From positions 1 through 25,182 of the forward strand of contig CAYWMP010000081.1 of the NCBI GenBank assembly GCA_964459445.1: a stretch of DNA of 25,182 nucleotides, written 5' to 3'. This DNA is from CAYWMP01 sp964459445. Lineage in GTDB: Bacteria > Desulfobacterota > DSM-4660 > Desulfatiglandales > HGW-15. Position 1 is the first letter of the stretch, and the number at the start of each line of letters is the position of its first letter. Positions 1 to 6,966 of the stretch are shown piece after piece. The notes beneath the pieces are model-generated. The model saw nothing but the letters and a program-made list of their open reading frames with translations, made no database searches and had not been told where the DNA came from. The position numbers were made by a program, and so were the translations under genes.

Positions 1-53
1 AGTCATTGTCTTCAAGATATCCGGGGTACTGCGGAGGCATATCAACGATTCGC

Positions 54-839
54 CTAAATTCGAACAATAAAGGCCCCGGTAAATCCCATGTCCTCAAGCT
101 TTTTTTCATTCACCTGGGCCTTGTTCAGCGTCTCGGATTTTGAGACAAAAATCCTGTAAAGCGTTTTATTGTCTTTGTTTTGATAGGCCTTAATCTCCAC
201 ATAATCAAAGATTACCTTTAAACGATCCGCAAGGTTCCTTGCGGTTTCTTTATTCTTGAAAGCCCCTATTTGAACGGTGAATTCCCCTTCCTTGAATTTC
301 TCCACCTCTATTTTGGGTTTGAGATCTGCGGCCGACTTTGCTTGTTTCATTTCCTTTCCCAGGGCCTCTATTTTGACATCAGCGACACCCGGTCCAATCA
401 GATCTATATCTTTCGCAGCAGAGTATGAAAGATCGATTTCCCTCCCTTTGACAAATGGACCGCGATCATTGATGCGCACGATGGTAAATTTGCGGTTGGC
501 GAGGTTGGTGACCTTTACCGTGGTATTGAGTGGCAGCGTCTTATGGGCTGCACTCTTCTTATACATATCATAGACCTCGCCACTTGCCGTGCGTCTTCCA
601 TGGAATTTTGGACCGTACCAGGAGGCCTTGCCGAGCTGGACAAATCCATGTGAATCCGGAAGCGGGTAATATTTCACGCCGTTCACTTTATAGCTTTCCC
701 GAGGCTTTCCTTTTTCAGTTTCAGGCAGGGGAAGGGTTTCAGGCGGAATTGGTTTGGCGATTTTCACGTAAAGGGGTTTCGTCGCACACGCGAAAGCTAA
801 GGTTAGGATGATAAATAGTGATAGTAGATTTTTTTTCAA
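54..839 (-). CDS. rlpA: RlpA-like septal ring lipoprotein with SPOR domain
   Basis: A 261-residue envelope protein. Residues 1-18 form a signal peptide ending in a probable, slightly atypical lipobox (LAFAC, Cys18), so it is likely a lipoprotein. The RlpA double-psi beta-barrel spans about 68-160. It has the GKASWYGPKFHGRRTASGE signature (70-88) and VRINDRGPF (121-129), whose Asp125 matches the catalytic aspartate of lytic-transglycosylase RlpA. Residues about 185-261 form a SPOR domain (FTVQIGAF), which in known proteins binds denuded septal peptidoglycan. Together these imply a role at the division septum, either trimming or recognising glycan strands. The start is TTG at 839; I chose it because the hydrophobic signal sequence begins at once, but the ribosome site is weak. 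It is the last gene of a leftward group after the channel and CNBD genes, 251 nt away. Family assignment is firm; catalytic activity is inferred. Confidence 0.9.
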   Translation of the reverse strand: MKKNLLSLFIILTLAFACATKPLYVKIAKPIPPETLPLPETEKGKPRESYKVNGVKYYPLPDSHGFVQLGKASWYGPKFHGRRTASGEVYDMYKKSAAHKTLPLNTTVKVTNLANRKFTIVRINDRGPFVKGREIDLSYSAAKDIDLIGPGVADVKIEALGKEMKQAKSAADLKPKIEVEKFKEGEFTVQIGAFKNKETARNLADRLKVIFDYVEIKAYQNKDNKTLYRIFVSKSETLNKAQVNEKKLEDMGFTGAFIVRI

Positions 840-928
840 TAGTCGCCCGGACTAATAACAAAACATACTTGAACTTTACTTAAACTTTGAAGCTACATAA
901 TACTTTTCCGATAGTTGAGATAATGCGC

Positions 929-1008
929 GTGTTCAGGTATTCAGTGTTCAGGAAATAAAAGCCGTTGCCCTGCCATTGGTTCTTTCTGACACCTGAACCC
1001 TGAACACT
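929..1008. repeat. Quasi-periodic GTTCAGG/CCTGAAC word tract with inverted arms
   Basis: The 251-nt gap between the CNBD gene and rlpA holds repeated words of the form GTGTTCAGG on the left and their complements on the right. AGTGTTCAGG (943-952) pairs perfectly with CCTGAACACT (999-1008), and extra partial copies lie next to each arm. There is no coding signal. It resembles tracts in other gaps of this window, each built from different words. A structured RNA is possible, but an inert intergenic repeat is more likely. Confidence 0.55.
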
Positions 1009-1090
1009 AAGGCCGATAGATTATAATACCCTTTCAAATATTCTGATTCATTTAAGCAATCTCTATAAAAGAACCGAATCTAAACCTCCC

Positions 1091-1594
1091 CTATTTGCTC
1101 AAGGCAACGGACAGGGCTGTGGTCAGCCGTATCATATCCTGACTCGATTGTCTCAACCGGCTTATCAATAGCTCAGACAAATTCAGGAGGAGCTTTACAC
1201 CCAAAGCTGGACTGCCCTCCACCATCCTGATGAAGTCATCTCTCTTGATCTCGAGCAAAAGACAGTCTGTCCTTGCGGTAATTGAGGCGGAACGGGTGTC
1301 TCTTCCGATCAAGGCCATCTCGCCGAAGACCTCCTTGTTTTCCGGACGCATAACCGTCAGCACCTTTTCCGTCTTTCTATAGTCGTTGTCCCCGAACTTC
1401 ATGGTAAGGCTTTTGGATATGCCGACTTCACCTTCAAGCATCAGGTACATGGTATCCCCGTCTTCCCCTTCCTCCATGATTACATCTCCCTGATGGAATC
1501 GTTTCTCGCGAGTAATGCCGATAACTTCCTTTAGCTCTTCTTCCTGGAGAGTTCGAAAGATAAATGCGTTCTTTGCCGCTTCTCTGGCTTCCAT
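1091..1594 (-). CDS. Cyclic nucleotide-binding domain protein, companion of the ion channel
   Basis: A 167-residue soluble protein made of a single CRP/CAP-type cyclic nucleotide-binding domain (about 8-125) followed by a C-terminal helix. The phosphate-binding cassette reads FGEMALIGRDTRSASITA, with the Glu that contacts the ribose and the Arg that contacts the cyclic phosphate, so ligand binding is plausible. There is no helix-turn-helix, so it is not a transcription factor. ATG at 1594 is preferred over GTG at 1597 because AGGAG lies 5 nt upstream. The channel gene stops only 8 nt before this ATG, so the two are probably translationally coupled. That suggests a detached regulatory subunit of the channel, or a sensor made in equal amounts. 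The domain call is strong; the partnership is inferred from spacing. Confidence 0.85.
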   Translation of the reverse strand: MEAREAAKNAFIFRTLQEEELKEVIGITREKRFHQGDVIMEEGEDGDTMYLMLEGEVGISKSLTMKFGDNDYRKTEKVLTVMRPENKEVFGEMALIGRDTRSASITARTDCLLLEIKRDDFIRMVEGSPALGVKLLLNLSELLISRLRQSSQDMIRLTTALSVALSK

Positions 1595-1602
1595 CACCGC
1601 TC

Positions 1603-2847
1603 CTAAGCGCCTCCAACAATCCTTTCCATGAGACCGGCCTCTGATGGCTTCTCCCTTGATATCACCACAAGCCAGTCGTTTTTTTCCAACTCATAGTCAT
1701 CGGGCGGGTTGATCAGCACCGAAACATCCCGTTTGTCCCCAAAAAAATCTTTTCCGGATTCTTCGAATTTCCTTTTTATGAACTCATCGATAAATGTTGA
1801 ATCCGGAGACAGGATATCATCCAATCTTACGCTTTCCTCCTCCTTTATGACAGCCAATAGCAAGGCCCCATATTTTTCACGGAGATGCAAACTGAGGTCG
1901 CTAAATGGCTTTTCAATAAATTTAGACGGCACCGGGATTCGCCAAAGCTTGTTTTCGTCTTGGTTGTTGACGAGCTTCTTGACGGAATCCGCAACTCCCG
2001 GAGATACGGCGCCTGTCGCCAACAATGAGCCCGCGGATTCCCCCCGGACAATGATTTCATCCACATGGGCCCGAATAAGGTGTTCTCTGTTATCTTCATT
2101 GATCAGTTCGGCACATGTGCGCACCTTTGCGGCCTTGGCCTTGATGGCCATGGTTCCGAAAATAGTCCTCTCATCCGCCTTTTCGAGGTTGTGGCTCCCG
2201 GAGACATCTGCAAGAACGATGGCAGCCCTCGCCCGCTCCAAATTGGCCCGGGTCAATACCTCCTCCTTGACAAAATTGCCCCGGACAAATTGTAACCCAT
2301 GGGCCTCGTATTTGTATTTGATGGATTGTATTTCGTCCTTATCCAATTCGTTTATCAGCACAATCCTGGGAATGGTATCTTTCGATTGGACGATAATCCC
2401 TTCTAGGACTTTTTCTCCATTCTCGTTCCAGCCGCATAGGATAATGTGATCCCTGACCGTGATTTTATCCAAACCCTCCTCCCTTTTCATTTTCCTTTCA
2501 ACAAAGATGGACGCCACACTGGCCGTAATAAGTGAGAGCAGCGCTGGGCCGCTCAATATAATCATGAGAGCGAAAACCTTTGATGCTTTTGAAGAGGGAA
2601 CGATATCTCCGTATCCCACGGTTGACAGCGTGACAATAGCCCAATAGATGGCATCAAAAATCCCCCCTGCCCCTTTGGTGCTGTAATACCGGTCAGCGAA
2701 AAATATGGCCAGCGCCCCATAAATGACGATAATGAAGGTTACAGCGATGATTTTCAGGAAGAACCGATCATCCTTGAGAATACTGTAAAGCTCTCGAAGG
2801 TAATCGATGATTCTGGTTAGGGCGGATGTGCCGGTCCTGGATCTCAA
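1603..2847 (-). CDS. Two-TM potassium channel with RCK/TrkA-type cytosolic domain
   Basis: A 414-residue inner-membrane channel. TM1 is at about 31-51. A pore loop carries the selectivity filter TVGYGD (76-81), and TM2 is at about 91-116. A Rossmann-like RCK/TrkA-N domain follows from about 134 (HIILCGWNENG), then a TrkA-C-like domain from about 290, and a second C-terminal segment to 414. This is the MthK-like arrangement, in which ligand binding to the RCK ring gates K+ flow. The TTG start at 2847 is chosen because AAAGGAAG lies 10-15 nt upstream and no ATG exists before TM1; it is less certain than the family. The downstream CNBD gene begins 8 nt after the stop. The upstream side carries an inverted-repeat element starting 25 nt away. 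Confidence 0.9.
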   Translation of the reverse strand: MRSRTGTSALTRIIDYLRELYSILKDDRFFLKIIAVTFIIVIYGALAIFFADRYYSTKGAGGIFDAIYWAIVTLSTVGYGDIVPSSKASKVFALMIILSGPALLSLITASVASIFVERKMKREEGLDKITVRDHIILCGWNENGEKVLEGIIVQSKDTIPRIVLINELDKDEIQSIKYKYEAHGLQFVRGNFVKEEVLTRANLERARAAIVLADVSGSHNLEKADERTIFGTMAIKAKAAKVRTCAELINEDNREHLIRAHVDEIIVRGESAGSLLATGAVSPGVADSVKKLVNNQDENKLWRIPVPSKFIEKPFSDLSLHLREKYGALLLAVIKEEESVRLDDILSPDSTFIDEFIKRKFEESGKDFFGDKRDVSVLINPPDDYELEKNDWLVVISREKPSEAGLMERIVGGA

Positions 2848-2872
2848 TGTCAGAAACTCTTCCTTTAAGAAT

Positions 2873-3057
2873 ATTCGGAGGAGGCATTTTCAAAACATTC
2901 AAGTTTGGTCAAACTCATCCAGAACTTTCAAGAAAGTGCTGGATGAGCCTCACCCCGCTTGTCCCGTCGTAGCTTCTTGTTCGCCACAGCCTTGGCGGCG
3001 GCGGATAGCGATGACGGAAGATTGACCAAAATCGGGCGTTTTGAAATTGCCTCGAAT
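2873..3057. mobile_element. 185-bp MITE-like inverted-repeat element (element C)
   Basis: The ends are inverted copies. ATTCG plus AGGCATTTTCAAAAC on the left (2873-2896, with a 4-nt insertion) matches the complement of GTTTTGAAATTGCCTCGAAT on the right (3038-3057). A second inner pair, TTTGGTCAA (2904-2912) and TTGACCAAA, lies inside them. Within the element a near-perfect hairpin has 16-nt arms at 2914-2929 and 2932-2947 with one mismatch. It has no ORF, and I see no convincing target duplication. A related end occurs at 10085. This is a non-autonomous transposon remnant or a large structured regulatory element; the sequence alone does not decide. Confidence 0.6.
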
Positions 3058-3171
3058 GTTAGCAAAAATTTCTATTTATTCAACTCAATTTCTCCTATCT
3101 AAGCAAGAGATTAAATGATTAATGAGAAAAATTATTTGACCTACGAGTTTGGCTTTCCCTTTTTATTTTCC

Positions 3172-3200
3172 TTGACATGGAATTTTGCATTTTTTACAGT
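3172..3200 (+). promoter_or_regulatory. Sigma-70 promoter for the SDR/bam group
   Basis: A consensus -35 box TTGACA (3172-3177) is followed after 17 nt by TACAGT (3195-3200), which matches 4 of 6 consensus bases. Transcription would start near 3207, about 95 nt before the SDR start codon. The perfect -35 and ideal spacing make this the best promoter candidate in the gap. Confidence 0.6.
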
Positions 3201-3207
3201 TGCCCGC

Positions 3208-3234
3208 ATAACTATAATGTAGTTATAATGTAGT
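3208..3234 (+). promoter_or_regulatory. Operator-like palindrome and 11-bp tandem repeat at the SDR promoter start site
   Basis: TATAATGTAGT is repeated exactly in tandem (3213-3223 and 3224-3234). Overlapping it, ATAACTA (3208-3214) and TAGTTAT (3220-3226) form a perfect 7-bp inverted repeat around TAATG. The site lies just downstream of the predicted -10, where a repressor would block initiation. Each repeat also contains a perfect -10 hexamer (TATAAT), so alternative start points are possible. The regulator is unknown. Confidence 0.5.
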
Positions 3235-3300
3235 CACTTTTTTGACCCCCAACGGATTTGAAATTATGGATCTTTCCAGGGGGAGAAAAGGGTATAACCT

Positions 3301-4053
3301 ATGAGACTCAAAGACAAAACTGCAGTGGTAACCGGTAGCAGCCGCGGTGTTGGAAACGCGGTGGCCCTCGCCTATGGGAAGGAAGGGGCAAATGTCGTTG
3401 TCAACTATACTTCCAGCGAAAATGCCGCCAATGAGGCAGTAGAGACCATCAAAGGAATGGGAAGCAAGGCTATTGCGGTAAAGGCCGACGTAGCCGCGAA
3501 GTCGGATGTCGAACACCTGATCGGGACGGCCATAGAAACCTTTGGAGGGCTCGACATCCTGGTCAACAACGCAGGGTTCACCCGTCCCGCAATGATGCTC
3601 AAGATGACGGAAGATCAATGGGACCAGGTCATCGGTATTCACCTCAAAGGTGCTTTCCTCTGCGCCCAGGCGGCCGGAAGACAAATGAAGGAACAAAACT
3701 ACGGAAGGATAATCAATGTCATGTCCGTAGCAGGGCTCGTAGGCACCGTCGGTCAGATCAATTATAGCGCTGCCAAGGGCGGCATTCTCAGTATGACTAA
3801 ATCCATAGCCCGAGAGCTTGCTCGCTACCAAATTTGTGCGAACGTGATCTCTCTTGGGATTGTGGCTACGGATATGACCGAGAAAATAAGGAGCGATGAG
3901 AAACTCAGGGACATCTACATGAACAGGATTCTTTTGAAACGGTTTGCCGAACCCGACGATATCTCTCCCGCCTTTGTGTTTTTGGCTTCAGAAGAAAGCA
4001 AATACATCACGGGGCAGCTCCTGTGCGTCGACGGCGGGTACGGGATGATATGA
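3301..4053 (+). CDS. Short-chain dehydrogenase/reductase (FabG-like), possibly 3-hydroxyacyl-CoA dehydrogenase of the pathway
   Basis: A 250-residue classical SDR of usual length. It has the cofactor motif TGSSRGVG (11-18), NNAG (89-92), catalytic Ser142, Tyr155 and Lys159 (YSAAK), and a C-terminal VDGGYGM. The fourth tetrad position, usually Asn, reads His in IHLKG (about 114), a substitution seen in other SDRs. It is annotation-ambiguous: FabG-like oxoacyl-ACP reductases and 3-hydroxyacyl-CoA dehydrogenases share these motifs. It leads the bamQ-bamA-bamR group and follows the promoter and operator-like site. A role in oxidising 3-hydroxypimeloyl-CoA, the product of BamA, is attractive but inferred only from position. 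The gap to bamQ (186 nt) is filled with a GC-rich palindromic insert rather than coding sequence. Confidence 0.85.
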   Translation: MRLKDKTAVVTGSSRGVGNAVALAYGKEGANVVVNYTSSENAANEAVETIKGMGSKAIAVKADVAAKSDVEHLIGTAIETFGGLDILVNNAGFTRPAMMLKMTEDQWDQVIGIHLKGAFLCAQAAGRQMKEQNYGRIINVMSVAGLVGTVGQINYSAAKGGILSMTKSIARELARYQICANVISLGIVATDMTEKIRSDEKLRDIYMNRILLKRFAEPDDISPAFVFLASEESKYITGQLLCVDGGYGMI

Positions 4054-4239
4054 TTGAGCTCAGATGACTGATGACCCGCCTCTCCATCCTCCGTAGCCCG
4101 CCCTCCATAGCATTGCGGCGGACGGGCAAGCTACTGCGGAGGACAGGCGATAGGAAGCTACGCGCAGCGCAGGCGCTTGCGCCGCGTGCGGCGCGGCAAA
4201 CAAATGACCAATGACAATTGATAGCAAAGGAGGGACGAC
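4054..4239. repeat. GC-rich palindromic insert between the SDR gene and bamQ
   Basis: This non-coding block has three layers. The flanks are ATGAC-type words (GATGACTGATGACC on the left, AATGACCAATGACAATTG on the right). Inside them is a long imperfect hairpin with arms beginning TCCTCCGTAGC and ending GCTACTGCGGAGGA. Next to it is a GC-rich palindromic run at about 4161-4196. A 24-bp word at 4165-4188 recurs with one mismatch at 16146-16169. The base composition differs sharply from the flanking genes, which suggests insertion of a REP/BIME-like unit. Confidence 0.6.
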
Positions 4240-5346
4240 ATGGCGGATGCACCCGATAAAATCTTGACCTGGCAGATGATCCAACCGACATCTCGCGATA
4301 GAGAGACAGGGGAAGTTACTCCGGGCAAGCTGGAAAGGGTGGAAATTCCAGTGCCGGATCTGGGGCCTGGCGAGGTCCTGGTAGAGGTTGAAGGATGTGG
4401 TGTGTGCCATACGGATCTCGGATTTTTTTACGACGGCGTGCCGACGGTGAACAAGCCGCCATTGACCCTTGGCCATGAGATATCGGGCACTGTTGTGGCT
4501 GGTGACGGAGGATGGATCGGCAAAGAGGTTCTGATTCCCGCGGTCATGCCATGCCGCCAGTGTCAGCTATGTAAGACGGGGCGTGGCAACCGGTGTCTAA
4601 AACAGAAGATGCCCGGTAACAGTCTCGGCATCTACGGCGGTTTTTCCAGTCACATTCCCGTGCCGAGTATCGACCTTTGCGAGATAAAAGATCGTGGTGA
4701 TATCCCCCTCGCCCATTTGGCCGTCGTGGCCGATGCCGCGACAACCCCCTTCCAGGCCGCCAGGAGAGCCGACCTTCGACCTGGCGATAACGTGTTGGTC
4801 ATCGGTGTCGGCGGGGTCGGCCAGTACATGGTCCAGGAATCAAAGGCCCTGGGCGCCAAAACAGTCATCGCAGTCGATATCGACCAGGCGAGGCTGGAAA
4901 ACATCCTCGATCACGGCGCCGACTTCATCATCAATGCTTTGGATAAGGGGCCGAGGGATCTGTCTAACGAGTTCAAAGAAATCAGAAAGAAAAACGGACT
5001 TCCCGGATTCGGATGGAAGATATTCGAAGTCACCGGGACCAAACCCGGCCAGGAGATCGCCCTGAATCTGCTCAGCTTCACGGGCAAATTGATGATCGTG
5101 GGCTTCGGGCTTCAAAAAGTCGAGTATTCCATCAGCAGGTTGATGGCCTTTGATGCGGAAATCATCGGAACTTGGGGATGCCTCCCCGAATACTACCCCA
5201 TGGTACTGGATATGGTCCTCTCAGGGAAAATCGCTCTCGAACCTTATGTGCAGACCCGTCCCATGAGCAGCATTGAGGAGGTCTTCGAGGAAATACACTC
5301 CCGGGGGGCCCCCGAAAAACGAGTCGTTCTAGTTCCGGACTTTTAG
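4240..5346 (+). CDS. bamQ: 6-hydroxycyclohex-1-ene-1-carbonyl-CoA dehydrogenase
   Basis: A 368-residue zinc-dependent medium-chain dehydrogenase that oxidises 6-hydroxycyclohex-1-ene-1-carbonyl-CoA to the 6-oxo compound with NAD+. The catalytic zinc ligands are Cys56 (GCGVCHTD) and the GHE motif at 78-80. Structural zinc cysteines lie at 105, 108, 111 and 119 (CxxCxxCx7C). The Rossmann motif GVGGVG is at 189-194, and Asp213 at the end of the second strand fits NAD+. Length and overall sequence match the Had/BamQ group rather than a generic alcohol dehydrogenase. The next gene, an unmistakable BamA, makes the substrate assignment strong. AAAGGAGGG lies just before the ATG, so translation should be efficient. 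Confidence 0.92.
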   Translation: MADAPDKILTWQMIQPTSRDRETGEVTPGKLERVEIPVPDLGPGEVLVEVEGCGVCHTDLGFFYDGVPTVNKPPLTLGHEISGTVVAGDGGWIGKEVLIPAVMPCRQCQLCKTGRGNRCLKQKMPGNSLGIYGGFSSHIPVPSIDLCEIKDRGDIPLAHLAVVADAATTPFQAARRADLRPGDNVLVIGVGGVGQYMVQESKALGAKTVIAVDIDQARLENILDHGADFIINALDKGPRDLSNEFKEIRKKNGLPGFGWKIFEVTGTKPGQEIALNLLSFTGKLMIVGFGLQKVEYSISRLMAFDAEIIGTWGCLPEYYPMVLDMVLSGKIALEPYVQTRPMSSIEEVFEEIHSRGAPEKRVVLVPDF

Positions 5347-5431
5347 TCCCCGAGGGCAGATCCGCGGGCCGGTTCACGGGCCCTTGCGGCCATAGCAGAC
5401 AAAAGACAATAAAGACCGAAGGAGGAAAAAA

Positions 5432-6574
5432 ATGGCTTTGGATTGGATGCCGAGAGATAATGAAATCAAGGATCACATGCTGCATGCGGATGTCCATTGG
5501 GGTACCGATGCCGACGCGCCCTGCGTTGTTTTTGAAAAACGGCCTCTCAAGGACCCAAACGGAAATGTCGTGGAAGGGCTGTATGTTGCCTGGATCCGTT
5601 TGAACAACCCCAGACAGTATAACTCCTATACGACTGAGATGGTAAAAGGCGTCATTGCCGCCTTTCAGAACTCGTCTCTGGACCGGAGTGTCGTGGCGGT
5701 GGTGTTTACGGGAACAGGGCCCTATTCTTTCTGCACCGGCGGCAACACAAAAGAGTATAGCGAATTCTACAGTCTCAGAAACGACGAGTACGGCCAGTAC
5801 ATGGAACTCTTTAATGGCATGGTGGATGCCATCCTCATGTGCAAGAAGCCTACTCTTTGCAGGGTCAACGGCATGAGAGTTGCGGGCGGCCAGGAAATCG
5901 GCATGGCCTGCGATATCGCCCTCGCATCCGACTTGGCAATCTTCGGGCAGGCGGGGCCAAGACACGGTTCAGCCCCGGACGGCGGTTCCTCCGACTTCCT
6001 GCCCTGGTATCTTGGCATTGAAGACGCCATGTGGAACTGTATCTCCTGCGAGATGTGGTCGGCCTACAAAATGAAGGCCAAAACCCTCATCAGCAAGGTA
6101 GTACCCGTGCTCAAGGTGGACGGCAAATGGGTCCGCAACCCCATGATCGTCACAGACAGGTATGTGGAAGACGGTGAAATCGTTTACGGAGAATACAAAA
6201 AAGGCGACGAACTCAAGGAGGCCAGGGGTTTTGTCAAGGAGCATCAACCCAACGCCGATTTCGAACTCCTGGACAAGGAAATCGATAAGATCATATGGAC
6301 CTTTGCCAATCTATTCCCCGGCTGCCTGATCAAGTCCATCGACAGTATCCGTCAGAAGAAAAAATTCTTCTGGGATGTCATGAAGAATGCCAACAGACAT
6401 TGGCTCGCCGCGAATATGGGCGGTGAAGCGTTCTTGGGCTTTGGGGCCTTCAACACCAAAAAGATTACGGGCCAGGACGTCGTCGACTTCATCAAATTCC
6501 GTCAGAATATTGCGGAGTGCAAGTCCTGGGACATGGAGATGTTTGCCGATGTCATGGGCAACCCCAAGGAATAG
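5432..6574 (+). CDS. bamA: 6-oxocyclohex-1-ene-1-carbonyl-CoA hydrolase (ring-opening)
   Basis: A 380-residue crotonase-fold enzyme that adds two waters to 6-oxocyclohex-1-ene-1-carbonyl-CoA. It opens the ring to 3-hydroxypimeloyl-CoA. It is longer than ordinary enoyl-CoA hydratases, as is usual for BamA/Oah. Oxyanion-hole segments are CTGGNTKEY (101-109) and AGGQEIGMACD (151-161). The conserved AGPRHGSAPDGGSSDFLP block (about 174-191) is characteristic of the family used as a marker of anaerobic aromatic degradation. A strong site, GAAGGAGG, precedes the ATG. It lies 85 nt after bamQ, consistent with cotranscription. After the stop there is only a weak 6-bp hairpin (6583-6604) and a long repeat-filled gap. 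Confidence 0.95.
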   Translation: MALDWMPRDNEIKDHMLHADVHWGTDADAPCVVFEKRPLKDPNGNVVEGLYVAWIRLNNPRQYNSYTTEMVKGVIAAFQNSSLDRSVVAVVFTGTGPYSFCTGGNTKEYSEFYSLRNDEYGQYMELFNGMVDAILMCKKPTLCRVNGMRVAGGQEIGMACDIALASDLAIFGQAGPRHGSAPDGGSSDFLPWYLGIEDAMWNCISCEMWSAYKMKAKTLISKVVPVLKVDGKWVRNPMIVTDRYVEDGEIVYGEYKKGDELKEARGFVKEHQPNADFELLDKEIDKIIWTFANLFPGCLIKSIDSIRQKKKFFWDVMKNANRHWLAANMGGEAFLGFGAFNTKKITGQDVVDFIKFRQNIAECKSWDMEMFADVMGNPKE

Positions 6575-6966
6575 TGCGATTCAGGAGGGACAATCGCTCC
6601 TCCTTCACTTTAAACACAAAGCTTTATTGGTGCCGGATGGACTGTCGAAGATTGCTAAAAATTGGACGTCCAACATCGAACATCCAACGTCGAATGTTGA
6701 AGGCAAAAAGACGAAAAAACGGATTCATGACCTCTAAGAAAGGTTATTAGAATACGCGAGTAGATTTAGAACGAGTTTCAAAACAGCTTGAAAAAAACAG
6801 AAATAGCTGAGAAATGGCATCATAAATCAGGTATTGGATTTACGTTTTTCATTCGACGTTGGACGTTCGATCTGCCTTCGCAAATGCTACGGCAAGACAG
6901 GTGTTCAATGTTCGACGTTAATCTTTATAACAACTCATTAAAGCATAGAAAAGGATCATACGCGCT
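6575..6966. repeat. 392-bp non-coding gap between bamA and bamR with inverted word repeats
   Basis: No gene is visible. Arms of 22 nt at 6675-6696 and 6850-6871 are complementary at 21 of 22 positions (words such as TCCAACGTCGAATG). They enclose about 150 bp of AT-rich sequence. Further partial copies of the same words (GTTCAATGTTCGACGTT) occur near 6901-6918. A small 6-bp hairpin at 6583-6604 may be a weak terminator for bamA. The tract separates two genes of one pathway that would be expected to lie close together, so bamR may have its own promoter; I found no clear one. Confidence 0.6.

Larger units (their letters stand above)
2848..3300. other. 453-bp divergent intergenic region between the channel and SDR genes
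   Basis: No gene is visible. The channel-proximal part (2873-3057) is an inverted-repeat element described separately. The SDR-proximal part (about 3058-3300) is AT-rich and holds a sigma-70-type promoter, a tandem repeat with an overlapping palindrome, and a purine-rich ribosome site just before the SDR start. Confidence 0.6.

Noticed and set aside
929..1008. CRISPR array
   Set aside because: The repeated words are under 12 nt, imperfect and partly inverted, with no regular spacers and no cas genes in the window.
6387..6737. 116-residue plus-strand ORF running from bamA into the gap
   Set aside because: Most of it is another frame of bamA, and its end translates the word repeats.
6775..6784. 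GTTTCAAAAC as a third copy of the element end seen at 2881 and 10095
   Set aside because: Only about 10 nt match, and no second end is found at the expected distance.
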